DNA of 64,000 nt from Rhodobacterales bacterium 56_14_T64 (lineage in GTDB: Bacteria; Pseudomonadota; Alphaproteobacteria; Rhodobacterales; Rhodobacteraceae). The notes under the pieces were generated by a model, which was not told the DNA's origin, searched no databases, and saw only the letters and a list, made by a program, of their open reading frames with translations. The position numbers and the translations under genes were made by a program. The stretch spans positions 1 to 64,000 of the forward strand of contig MAAY01000042.1 in NCBI GenBank assembly GCA_002162795.1, written 5' to 3'. Within the stretch, counting starts at the first letter, position 1, and the number at the start of each line of letters is the position of its first letter. Below, piece after piece: positions 48,773 through 57,697 of this stretch.

Positions 48773-48831
48773 CTATACGGATGCGTATGGACTCTGGCAA
48801 GGGGATCTGCAATCCATACGGTAACGTATGG
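48773..48831. promoter_or_regulatory. Two tandem 18-bp TetR operator candidates
   Basis: CTATACG-GATG-CGTATGG (48773-48790) and CCATACG-GTAA-CGTATGG (48814-48831). Confidence 0.7.
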
Positions 48832-48846
48832 AATCGGAGAAGAGAG

Positions 48847-49233
48847 ATGCAGATCAATCGTAGTTATGCCGCCGCTGCTGTCCTGATGGGGTTAACCGTG
48901 GGGCTTCATATTTTTGGCGGAGGGCCTGAGATCCACGACCCGATCCGAGCTAGCGCACTTCCGGATGTGGTGCGCGCCATTGGCTCGGTGTTGTGGCATG
49001 CGGTGACCTGGATGCTGATCCTGATGGCCGTGGCCCTTGGTTGGCTAAGCCTGCGCCGTGATCCTGCGCTTTTTGTCATAGTGGCTGCGATGCAGGTTGG
49101 CTTTGCGGCGCTGTTTGTCTTTTATGGCTGGACGCTGCTAGGTACGCTTTGGGAAACGCCTCAATGGGTTATCTTTAGCGTCATTCCCGTGGTTATGTTT
49201 TTTGGGCTTTGGCAAGACAAGCGCAGCGCATAG
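48847..49233 (+). CDS. Small integral membrane protein
   Basis: Several hydrophobic helices; divergent to the TetR gene. Confidence 0.75.
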   Translation: MQINRSYAAAAVLMGLTVGLHIFGGGPEIHDPIRASALPDVVRAIGSVLWHAVTWMLILMAVALGWLSLRRDPALFVIVAAMQVGFAALFVFYGWTLLGTLWETPQWVIFSVIPVVMFFGLWQDKRSA

Positions 49234-49286
49234 CGGACCATCAGATCAAAGATCGCGGAGGATATGGGGCGCGAGGTGCCTGAAGG

Positions 49287-49970
49287 TCACTCGGTCGTTA
49301 TGATGTCCGCAATTTTGTTGCCAATGGCGGTGCTGGCCTTGGTCGACGGGTGGATCATGTCGAGCGCATGGTACGAGCGGTCCCCGTGCGGAACCAGATC
49401 GCGCAGGGACAAGAAATAAATACCGCTGTCGATCTCGGCCAGGCGGGTAATGCGTTGCTCCAGAATATCGCCTTCTTCACGGCAGTGCTCAATCGCCGAG
49501 CCAACACCGGGGCTGCGCAGGTATCCGACATAGATGACTTTTGCCCCGGTTTGGCGGAATTGCGACAGCATGCCGGGGATGGCACCTTTGCGCCCGTCCT
49601 TTGATATCAGCTTGTCCAGTTTGCGGTCACAGGCGAAGCAACCACAGCCGAGCCACAAATCATTGCCGCCGCCATTGACGATAATCCAATCCCAATCACC
49701 TGCCTTGTATTGTTTGCGGATGTTCATACCGGCACTGCCAGACACCGGCAGGTGATAAATGATCCGTGCAGCCGAAATCGATCGATCTATCACCGGTTCG
49801 CCCAGTGTTTCTGCAACGGTGTCTGGGATTGATTGGCTGCTGACACTGTTCCATGCCATCAGCGAATCGCCCATCGCCAGGATGCGGGGGCTTTGACCGC
49901 TTGGCGGTGCGCCTGCACAGCCAGACAGCAACACTGCGAATACGGCAAAAAGACGGGTGACTAAGGTCAT
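49287..49970 (-). CDS. SGNH/GDSL hydrolase family lipoprotein
   Basis: LLSGCAGAPPSGQSPRILAMGDSLMAWN; DWIIVNGGGNDLWLGC; YHALDMIHPS. Confidence 0.85.
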   Translation of the reverse strand: MTLVTRLFAVFAVLLSGCAGAPPSGQSPRILAMGDSLMAWNSVSSQSIPDTVAETLGEPVIDRSISAARIIYHLPVSGSAGMNIRKQYKAGDWDWIIVNGGGNDLWLGCGCFACDRKLDKLISKDGRKGAIPGMLSQFRQTGAKVIYVGYLRSPGVGSAIEHCREEGDILEQRITRLAEIDSGIYFLSLRDLVPHGDRSYHALDMIHPSTKASTAIGNKIADIITTE

Positions 49971-50055
49971 GAGGCTTATTAGCGAAAATATGCCTCGATG
50001 ATAACAGCCTTGAGGAGAAACAGTCTCTTTCTGAGATCGGCAGTGGTGGTGGGAA

Positions 50056-50082
50056 AAGAAAAGCCCGGCGCAAGGGCCGGGC
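50056..50082 (-). terminator. Rho-independent terminator
   Basis: Minus strand GCCCGGC-CCTTGC-GCCGGGCTTTTCTTTT. Confidence 0.75.
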
Positions 50083-50117
50083 AGTTAGGGGAAAACCCCG
50101 GGGGAAATGCTTGGAGG

Positions 50118-51776
50118 TCAGGCCAGCAGGCGGCGGGCGATGACCTGGGCCTGAATTTCGGCAGCGCCTTCAAATATGTTGAGAATGCGGGCATCACACA
50201 GCACGCGTGAGATTTTGTATTCCAAGGCAAAGCCGTTGCCGCCATGGATTTGCAACCCGTTGTCGGCGGCGGCCCATGCAACGCGCGCGCCCAGCAGCTT
50301 GGCCATTCCGGCCTCAAGATCGCAGCGGTGGCCGTTGTCTTTCTCCCAAGCTGAGAAATAGGTCAGCTGGCGGGCGATCATGATCTCAACAGCCATCATT
50401 GCCAGCTTGCCCGATACACGCGGGAATTCGATCAGCGATTTGCCGAACTGCTTGCGGTCTTGGGCGTATTGCGTGGCGATATCCAATGCAGACTGTGCAA
50501 CACCGATGGCGCGGGCTGCGGTCTGGATGCGGGCGGACTCAAAGGTCTCCATCAGCTGTTTAAAGCCTTTGCCTTCTTCACCGCCCAGCAGGTTTTCACC
50601 TTTGACCTGAAAGCCGTCGAACGCCAATTCGTATTCCTTCATGCCGCGATAGCCGAGCACTTCGATCTCGCCGCCGGTCATGCCTTCGGTGGGGAAGGGG
50701 TCTTGCTCGGTTCCGGGTGTTTTTTCCGCCAGAAACATCGACAACCCGCGGTGATCCGCGCTATCCGGATTGGTGCGGGCCAGCAGGGTCATCACATGGG
50801 TGCGGGCGGCATGAGTGATCCAGGTTTTGTTGCCAGTGATTTGATAGTCGCCATTGGCGTCCTTGATGGCGCGGGTGCGCAACGAGCCAAGGTCCGAGCC
50901 TGTGTTGGGCTCAGTAAACACTGCAGTTGGCAGGATCTCGGCGCTGGCGATCTTGGGCAACCAGTTGGCTTTCTGCTCGTCAGTGCCACCACAGATAATC
51001 AGCTCAGCCGCGATTTCGCTGCGGGTGGCCAGCGAGCCGACGCCGATATAGCCGCGCGACAGTTCCTCGGAGACCACCACCATCGAGGCCTTGGATAGGC
51101 CAAAGCCACCGAATTCTTCGGGGATGGTCAGGCCAAAAACACCCATTTCGGCCAACTCGTCGATGATCTCCATCGGGATCAGCTCGTCCTTGAGGTGCCA
51201 GTCATGGGCGTGAGGCTCGACCCGCTCGACGGCGAAGCGGCGGAATTGCTCGCGGATCATTTCCAATTCTTCGTCCAGCCCGGTGGCGCCGGTGGTCAGG
51301 TTGGCGGATTGTTCTTGCATCAACTCGACCAAGCGGCTGCGGGCGGCCTGCGTGTTGCCCGTTTGGGTCAAAGTGACGACCGCAGGTTCCATCAGTGTGT
51401 TTAAGTCATCAAGCCCCAGACCCAAATCCTGCAAGCGGACAACTTCGCCCTGGTTCATCTGAATGCCGCCGTGGATTTGGCTGAGGTATTCGCCAAAGGC
51501 GATCTGATGGATCAGCTGTTCGACCTCACCAAATTTTCCGTCCGCTTGCAGGCGTTCGGCCCATTTCTGCATCTGCACAAGGCTTTGGTGATAGGTGGCT
51601 AGCCATGACAACCCATGCGCGGCTGTTTGGTTCTGTTCAATCAACTGCCCCGAGACACGACCCTCTTCGCTAACCATCGCTGCGACCGCAGTGCGGGCGG
51701 ATTGGAACAGCTTTTCCACAGGCGGCAGCGCAGCATTGGTCAGCGCCAGCAGATCACTAAGAAGGGTCGGTTTCAT
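50118..51776 (-). CDS. mcd: (2S)-methylsuccinyl-CoA dehydrogenase-type acyl-CoA dehydrogenase
   Basis: About 550 aa acyl-CoA dehydrogenase with ~150 aa N-terminal extension; EFGGFGLSKASMVVVSEELSRGYIGVGSLATRSEIAAELI. Confidence 0.85.
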   Translation of the reverse strand: MKPTLLSDLLALTNAALPPVEKLFQSARTAVAAMVSEEGRVSGQLIEQNQTAAHGLSWLATYHQSLVQMQKWAERLQADGKFGEVEQLIHQIAFGEYLSQIHGGIQMNQGEVVRLQDLGLGLDDLNTLMEPAVVTLTQTGNTQAARSRLVELMQEQSANLTTGATGLDEELEMIREQFRRFAVERVEPHAHDWHLKDELIPMEIIDELAEMGVFGLTIPEEFGGFGLSKASMVVVSEELSRGYIGVGSLATRSEIAAELIICGGTDEQKANWLPKIASAEILPTAVFTEPNTGSDLGSLRTRAIKDANGDYQITGNKTWITHAARTHVMTLLARTNPDSADHRGLSMFLAEKTPGTEQDPFPTEGMTGGEIEVLGYRGMKEYELAFDGFQVKGENLLGGEEGKGFKQLMETFESARIQTAARAIGVAQSALDIATQYAQDRKQFGKSLIEFPRVSGKLAMMAVEIMIARQLTYFSAWEKDNGHRCDLEAGMAKLLGARVAWAAADNGLQIHGGNGFALEYKISRVLCDARILNIFEGAAEIQAQVIARRLLA

Positions 51777-51947
51777 AAGCGGGTCCTGTTTGTCTTGGGC
51801 GAAGGGTCGCATTTATTCCGTCTTGGGTGGTGGTAATCACTTTGCACTTGCAGCGCAACATAAATACGCTGCATTGCGGCATTTTGGATAATTGTTGCGC
51901 AAGCGTTTCGTGAGTGCAGCTTCGCGCGGATATGGTACAGGGGTTCC

Positions 51948-52715
51948 ATGGACAGTTTATTCTTACTCATTTCACCCTTCCAGTTGATCGCGGCAGTTGG
52001 CGTTGCCTTGTTCGCTGGTGTGATCAAAGGGCTGGTCGGGTTTGGCATGCCGATGATCCTGATATCCGGGCTCAGCGTGTTTCTCAGCCCCGAGCTGGCC
52101 TTGGCTGGTTTGATACTGGCAACTGTGGCTAGCAATGGCATACAGGCGCTGCGGCAGGGCTGGGCGGCGGCTTGGCAATCAGTGAAGCGGTTCCGGGTGT
52201 TCCTGCTGGTTGGGCTGGTGTTTTTGCTGTCCAGTGCGCAGCTGGTGCGGCTGCTGCCGACGCAGGTTCTGCTGCTGGTGCTGGGTGTCCCGATCACCAT
52301 CTTCGCCTTCCTGCAACTGTTCGGGCTGCGGTTTCACCTTGAGAAACCCTCTACCCGAATCGAGGCGGCTGTAGGTGCCTTTGCGGGCTTTATCGGCGGG
52401 TTGTCGGGCGTTTGGGGGCCTCCGACGGTGGCCTATCTGACAGCGCTGGACACACCCAAAGGTGAGCACATTCGGGTGCAGGGCGTGATTTACGGGCTGG
52501 GCGCTGTGGCGCTGCTGGTGGCGCATACCGGGTCTGGGGTGCTACGCGCCGAAACCCTGCCGCTGTCACTGGCGCTACTGCCACCAGCGATGTTGGGCAT
52601 GTGGGTCGGGGTGCGCTGGCACGACAGCATTGATCAGGCCACGTTCCGCAAGGCCACTCTGGTGGTGCTGGCTGTCGCCGGGCTGAACCTGGTGCGACGC
52701 GGGGTGTTCGGATGA
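51948..52715 (+). CDS. Sulfite exporter TauE/SafE family protein
   Basis: GVIKGLVGFGMPMILISGLSVFLSPELALAGLIL; GGLSGVWGPPTVAYL. Confidence 0.9.
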   Translation: MDSLFLLISPFQLIAAVGVALFAGVIKGLVGFGMPMILISGLSVFLSPELALAGLILATVASNGIQALRQGWAAAWQSVKRFRVFLLVGLVFLLSSAQLVRLLPTQVLLLVLGVPITIFAFLQLFGLRFHLEKPSTRIEAAVGAFAGFIGGLSGVWGPPTVAYLTALDTPKGEHIRVQGVIYGLGAVALLVAHTGSGVLRAETLPLSLALLPPAMLGMWVGVRWHDSIDQATFRKATLVVLAVAGLNLVRRGVFG

Positions 52716-52725
52716 GGATGCCAGG

Positions 52726-53622
52726 ATGAACAACCGAGTCTCGGCTGAACGTCTGGCACTGGGCTCCATCGCGGTGTCGCTGCTGGTGTTGGGGCTGAAA
52801 TTCCTGGCCTGGAGGTTGACCGGATCGGTGGCGCTGTATTCTGACGCTTTGGAATCGCTGGTCAATGTTGGCGGCGCTACACTGGCGTTGATTGCCGTGC
52901 GCTATGCTCAACGGCCGGCGGATCGCGGTCATCCCTTTGGCCATCATAAGGCCGAGTACTTTTCAGCCGTAGCCGAGGGCATCATGATCGTGGTGGCGGC
53001 ATTACTGATTGTGCATCAAGCACTTGCTGCTCTCTCGACCCCGGATCTAAGCGAGCTTGGCCCTGTTGGGCTGGCGGTGAACGCGGTGGCGATGGTGATC
53101 AATCTGGCTTGGGCCCGCGTGTTGATCACTTGGGCGCGCAGCCATCATTCACCCGCAATGGCCGCCAGCGGACGCCATTTGATGAGCGATGTCTGGACCT
53201 CGGTTGGGGTTTTGGCCGGCTTGCTACTGGCGCTGTTGACAGGTTGGGCAATTTTGGACCCGGTGCTGGCCATCATCGTGGCCCTGAATATCCTGCGCGA
53301 AGGCATTCTGGTCATCCGGTCTTCGATCGGTGGGCTGATGGATTCGGCGGCAGACCCGGTTGAACAGGCGCAGATCGAAGAGATTATTCACGCCGCCGCC
53401 ATTGGCGCGCTACAGGCGCACGACATTCGCACCCGGCGGGCCGGACAGGCGCTGTTCGTCGAGTTTCATTTGGTGGTTAGTGGCGCCATGTCTGTCGCGG
53501 CGTCGCATGAGATCTGTGACGGGATTGAGGCCGCATTACAGGCGCAGATTCCCGGTATCAACACCACCATCCATGTCGAGCCCGACAGCAAACTGGAGCC
53601 GGATGGCCTGGTCCCGCGGTAG
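52726..53622 (+). CDS. Cation diffusion facilitator family transporter
   Basis: GSVALYSDALESLVNVGGATLALIAVRYAQRPADRGHPFGHHKAEYFSA. Confidence 0.95.
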   Translation: MNNRVSAERLALGSIAVSLLVLGLKFLAWRLTGSVALYSDALESLVNVGGATLALIAVRYAQRPADRGHPFGHHKAEYFSAVAEGIMIVVAALLIVHQALAALSTPDLSELGPVGLAVNAVAMVINLAWARVLITWARSHHSPAMAASGRHLMSDVWTSVGVLAGLLLALLTGWAILDPVLAIIVALNILREGILVIRSSIGGLMDSAADPVEQAQIEEIIHAAAIGALQAHDIRTRRAGQALFVEFHLVVSGAMSVAASHEICDGIEAALQAQIPGINTTIHVEPDSKLEPDGLVPR

Positions 53623-53657
53623 AGACCCCACGCGGGATTTCTCTATCGGAAATACAG

Positions 53658-54311
53658 CTATTTGCCGGTTTTGCTGCGCTGGCGATCGGCCATCATTGCG
53701 GTGATGCGGCTCGCCCATTTGGCGTTTTCGTTGGATAGGTTTTTGATTTCCTTTGCGAGATAGGCAAACCCCAGCCCCGCGTCGCCTGCGCGGGCGGCTT
53801 CGATCCCGGTATTGATTGACAATATTGACAATTCCCGCACCGAACGCAGGATATTCCCGGCCAATTCAACGATTTCAGTATTGGCTTCTTCGGTTTCGCG
53901 CAGCGTGGCCTCTAGAGTTTCGCGCAATTTGACTTCGGCGGATGCGTCAACCACCAAGCCCTGCAAGTACACCAATGTGCCTTTCCCATCATAGACCGCA
54001 TTGCCGCGTTCACGCACCCATGCTTCGGTTCCGTCGGCGCGGCAAAACCGATAATCCACATCCCAATTTCGGCGTTGTTCGATGGCGGTGTCGACCTCTG
54101 CAAAGACGCCAGTGGCGTCTTCTTTGTGCATCAGGTCACCAAAGGCCACGCGCTTGTTGCCAAGGATGTCATCGACAGAATATCCGCACAGCTTTTCGAC
54201 CTGGCCGGCCATGAATTCCATCGTGAAAACATCGTCATTTGCGCATCGATAAATAAAGGCGTCGCCGGAACTGAATACGCTTTTGAAAACTGAAAGAGCT
54301 TCGTTATTCAT
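53658..54311 (-). CDS. PAS domain protein with C-terminal partial MCP signalling segment
   Basis: CGYSVDDILGNKRVAFGDLMHKED...DYRFCRADGTEAWVRERG; LSINTGIEAARAGDAGLGFAYLAKEIKNLSNENAKWA. Confidence 0.8.
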   Translation of the reverse strand: MNNEALSVFKSVFSSGDAFIYRCANDDVFTMEFMAGQVEKLCGYSVDDILGNKRVAFGDLMHKEDATGVFAEVDTAIEQRRNWDVDYRFCRADGTEAWVRERGNAVYDGKGTLVYLQGLVVDASAEVKLRETLEATLRETEEANTEIVELAGNILRSVRELSILSINTGIEAARAGDAGLGFAYLAKEIKNLSNENAKWASRITAMMADRQRSKTGK

Positions 54312-54526
54312 TGGTCTCTCCCGCAGCGAAACGCCGCGTCGGTTAAGTAAATGATTTTGCCGCATTGTTCGGGGAATAGGTTAATTTTTAGTTTAGGGTA
54401 ATTTTGTTTCCTGTGGGTGAAGTTGACTTATTGAAAGCGCAAACTTGCCGTGAAATCACTGTTTGGACTGACCATGTTTGCCCAGCCCCGCAGGGGATCT
54501 ACCTGATTGCCAGATAGGAGGTACTT

Positions 54527-54955
54527 ATGACCGATGTTCAAAAAGGACAGTGTTTTTGTGGTGCGGTTGCAATCGAAGTGACCGGTGCGCCTGAGGCAAT
54601 GGGGTATTGTCATTGCGATTCCTGCCGGTCGTGGTCAGCAGGGCCGGTCAATGCCTTTACGCTGTGGAAACCAGATGCGGTGACCGTGACCAAAGGCGCT
54701 GAGCATCTGACCATGTTTGAAAAGAATGAAAGCAGCCAGCGCCAGTTTTGTGCACTTTGCGGTGGTCATGTGATGACAGGTCACAAGGGATTTGGTCTGG
54801 TAGACGTTTACGCCGCCACCATTCCCACGCAGAAGTTTGAGCCAGGCGTGCATGTAAACTATGCTGAGACGGTTCTGCCGATCAAAGACGGTTTGCCAAA
54901 GATGCGTGATTTTCCTGCCGAATTGGGCGGTAGTGGCGACACCATGCCTGAATGA
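54527..54955 (+). CDS. GFA family (glutathione-dependent formaldehyde-activating enzyme-like) protein
   Basis: GQCFCGAVAIEVTGAPEAMGYCHCDSCRSWSAGPVNAFTLW. Confidence 0.92.
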   Translation: MTDVQKGQCFCGAVAIEVTGAPEAMGYCHCDSCRSWSAGPVNAFTLWKPDAVTVTKGAEHLTMFEKNESSQRQFCALCGGHVMTGHKGFGLVDVYAATIPTQKFEPGVHVNYAETVLPIKDGLPKMRDFPAELGGSGDTMPE

Positions 54956-54972
54956 TTCAGGCGGTCTAAATA

Positions 54973-55002
54973 CAAAAGGCCCCGATGGTTCGAGGCCTTT
55001 TG
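54973..55002 (+). terminator. Terminator between convergent genes
   Basis: CAAAAGGCC...GGCCTTTTG. Confidence 0.75.
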
Positions 55003-55019
55003 TCACTATTTTTCTACCT

Positions 55020-56618
55020 TCAGCCGATGGCTGCGGATTTTACGTCGTCGTCGATGTGCGGCAGATACTGCTGAAAGTTCTCTGAAAACATCTGAACCAG
55101 CTTGGCGGCCTGGCTGTCATAGGCTGCCTGATCGTCCCAGGTGCGGCGTGGGTCCAGCAGGACCTCGGCAACACCAGGCACCGACACTGGCACGTCAAAG
55201 CCAAAGTTACTGTCCTTGCGGAACTCGACCTCGGCAAGCGAGCCGTCCAGCGCCGCACTCAGCAGTGCACGGGTGGCACGGATCGGCATCCGCGAGCCAA
55301 TGCCATAGGCGCCACCGGTCCAGCCTGTGTTGACCAACCAGCAAGTCGCGCCGTGCTCGGCGATCTTTTCACGCAGCAGATTGCCGTAGACTTCGGGACG
55401 ACGTGGCATAAAGGGCGCGCCAAAGCAGGTCGAGAATGTCGGCTCGGGTTCGGTCACGCCGCGCTCGGTTCCCGCCACTTTCGAGGTGAAACCGGACAGG
55501 AAGTGATACATCGCCTGCGCAGGGGTTAGTCGGGCGATCGGAGGCAGCACACCAAAAGCATCACAGGTCAGCATGATGATATTCTTGGGGTGGCCGCCCA
55601 TCGCGCTGCTGGACGCGTTGGCGATATATTCCAGCGGGTAGGCACAGCGCATATTGGCGGTCAGGCTGTCGTCATTGAAATCCAGCTCTTTGGTTTCCTC
55701 GTCGAACACCATGTTTTCAATCACGGTGGCGAATTTGGAGGTGGTGGCGTAGATTTCAGGCTCGGCCTCGGCGTTCAGATTGATGGTCTTGGCATAGCAA
55801 CCACCCTCAAAGTTGAAGGTGCCGTTATCGGACCAGCCATGCTCGTCATCACCGATCAGCGTACGCGATGGATCTGCAGACAGTGTGGTTTTGCCAGTGC
55901 CGGACAGGCCAAAGAAAATCGCCGAATCGACAGGGTTGCCAGTGGCGTGGTTGGCCGAGCAGTGCATCGGCATGATGCCTTTTTCTGGCAACAGGTAGTT
56001 CAGCAGCGAGAACACTGATTTCTTGTTTTCGCCAGCGTATTCGGTACCGCCGATCAGGATCAGCTTGCGATCAAAATTCATCGCGATGACGGTTTCCGAG
56101 CGGCAATTGTGCTTGTCTGGATCCGCCTGAAAGCTGGGGCAGTTGATAACCGTGTAATCAGCCAGGAAGTCGTCCAGATCCTCGCGGTCGGGACGGCGCA
56201 GCATGTGACGGATGAACAGGTTGTGCCAGGCCAACTCGGTCACCATACGGACATTGATCGAATGCGCGGGGTCTGCACCGCCGACCAGATCCTGAACAAA
56301 GTACTCTTTGCCCTTCATGTGCGCCAACATGTCAGCATAAAGAGCATCAAAGCCTTCGGGGCTCATCGCGGCGTTGTTTTCCCACCAGATGGTGTCGACA
56401 ACGCCGGCGGTTTTAACCACGTGCTTGTCCTTGGGGGATCGGCCAGTGAATTTCCCGGTCGAGACCAAAAAGGCCCCGCCGTTGCCCAAAGTACCCTCGC
56501 CACGCTTCAGTGCAGCCTCGACCAGTGCCGGTTCCATATAGTTATAATAGACATGTCCCAGACCCTCGATGCCCTGATCCTCGAGTCGGAATTGCGGGTT
56601 AACCCGTCCTAATGTCAT
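55020..56618 (-). CDS. pckA: Phosphoenolpyruvate carboxykinase (ATP)
   Basis: [47 protein letters not shown]. Confidence 0.98.
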   Translation of the reverse strand: MTLGRVNPQFRLEDQGIEGLGHVYYNYMEPALVEAALKRGEGTLGNGGAFLVSTGKFTGRSPKDKHVVKTAGVVDTIWWENNAAMSPEGFDALYADMLAHMKGKEYFVQDLVGGADPAHSINVRMVTELAWHNLFIRHMLRRPDREDLDDFLADYTVINCPSFQADPDKHNCRSETVIAMNFDRKLILIGGTEYAGENKKSVFSLLNYLLPEKGIMPMHCSANHATGNPVDSAIFFGLSGTGKTTLSADPSRTLIGDDEHGWSDNGTFNFEGGCYAKTINLNAEAEPEIYATTSKFATVIENMVFDEETKELDFNDDSLTANMRCAYPLEYIANASSSAMGGHPKNIIMLTCDAFGVLPPIARLTPAQAMYHFLSGFTSKVAGTERGVTEPEPTFSTCFGAPFMPRRPEVYGNLLREKIAEHGATCWLVNTGWTGGAYGIGSRMPIRATRALLSAALDGSLAEVEFRKDSNFGFDVPVSVPGVAEVLLDPRRTWDDQAAYDSQAAKLVQMFSENFQQYLPHIDDDVKSAAIG

Positions 56619-56752
56619 CTGTTTTCTCTCCTATGTCGGCGGACGACACCTTCGTTAGTGGCGACGCCGTGGGGCTATGGAAACGATCAGCAGACCGATG
56701 GTCGCGGTCATAACATGGTGTTTTGGGGTGTGAACAGGACGGTTTGGCGCAG

Positions 56753-56786
56753 TTAGCGCCACCATGGTCAATTTTAGCGCAACCAT
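56753..56786. promoter_or_regulatory. Direct repeat TTAGCGCCACCAT / TTAGCGCAACCAT spaced 21 bp
   Basis: 12/13 identical, in pckA/chvI divergent gap. Confidence 0.5.
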
Positions 56787-56956
56787 AAAACCGATGCTGA
56801 AAACGACAGCACTTGTTCAGGGGATACTAAGGTATTTTTGTCTCTATTAGGACGCAACATTGCCGCGATTCGTTAATGGGGATTGATTCGGCCCGGCAGA
56901 ACAGCGATGAATGGGTCAAAAAACAGGCAGTTCAGAGCAGATTAGGGGCACAGCAG

Positions 56957-57664
56957 ATGTCAAAGATTGCATTGGTCGACGATGACAGGAATATCCTGAC
57001 ATCCGTCTCGATGACACTCGAAGCCGAAGGCTTTGAGGTTGAAACATACAACGATGGACAGGCGGCGCTAGACGCATTCAACAAAAAACTGCCGGACATG
57101 GCGGTGCTGGACATCAAGATGCCGCGCATGGATGGTATGGATCTGCTGCAACGGCTGCGGCAAAAATCCCAGATGCCGGTGATTTTTCTGACCTCCAAAG
57201 ATGACGAGATCGACGAGGTGCTTGGCCTTCGCATGGGCGCCGACGATTACGTCAAAAAACCGTTCTCGCAACGCCTGCTGGTCGAACGTATCCGCGCCCT
57301 GTTGCGCCGCCAGGAAGCGATCAAAAACGATGCCGATGGTGACGCGCCTAGTGTTGAAACCAAGGTGATGGAGCGCGGCCAGCTGCGCATGGATCCCCTG
57401 CGCCATTCGGTCAGCTGGAAAGACAAGGACGTCTCGCTAACGGTGACCGAATTCCTGCTGTTGCAGGCGCTGGCGCAACGACCCGGATTTGTCAAAAGCC
57501 GTGACCAGTTGATGGATGTGGCCTATGATGATCAGGTTTACGTAGACGACCGCACCATCGACAGCCACATCAAGCGGTTGCGCAAGAAGATGCGCAGCGC
57601 TGATCCTGATTTTTCAGCGATCGAAACGCTGTATGGCATCGGTTACCGTTATAACGAAGACTAA
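56957..57664 (+). CDS. chvI: Response regulator, ChvI-type (OmpR family)
   Basis: [60 protein letters not shown]. Confidence 0.93.
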   Translation: MSKIALVDDDRNILTSVSMTLEAEGFEVETYNDGQAALDAFNKKLPDMAVLDIKMPRMDGMDLLQRLRQKSQMPVIFLTSKDDEIDEVLGLRMGADDYVKKPFSQRLLVERIRALLRRQEAIKNDADGDAPSVETKVMERGQLRMDPLRHSVSWKDKDVSLTVTEFLLLQALAQRPGFVKSRDQLMDVAYDDQVYVDDRTIDSHIKRLRKKMRSADPDFSAIETLYGIGYRYNED

Positions 57665-57697
57665 GAGACCCTGGTGGGTCTTGGTGGAAGGGCGCCA

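Noticed and set aside
51849-51873. TGCAGCG-N11-CGCTGCA inverted repeat upstream of mcd
   Set aside because: Short arms with long spacer; could be chance. Recorded but not promoted without conservation data.
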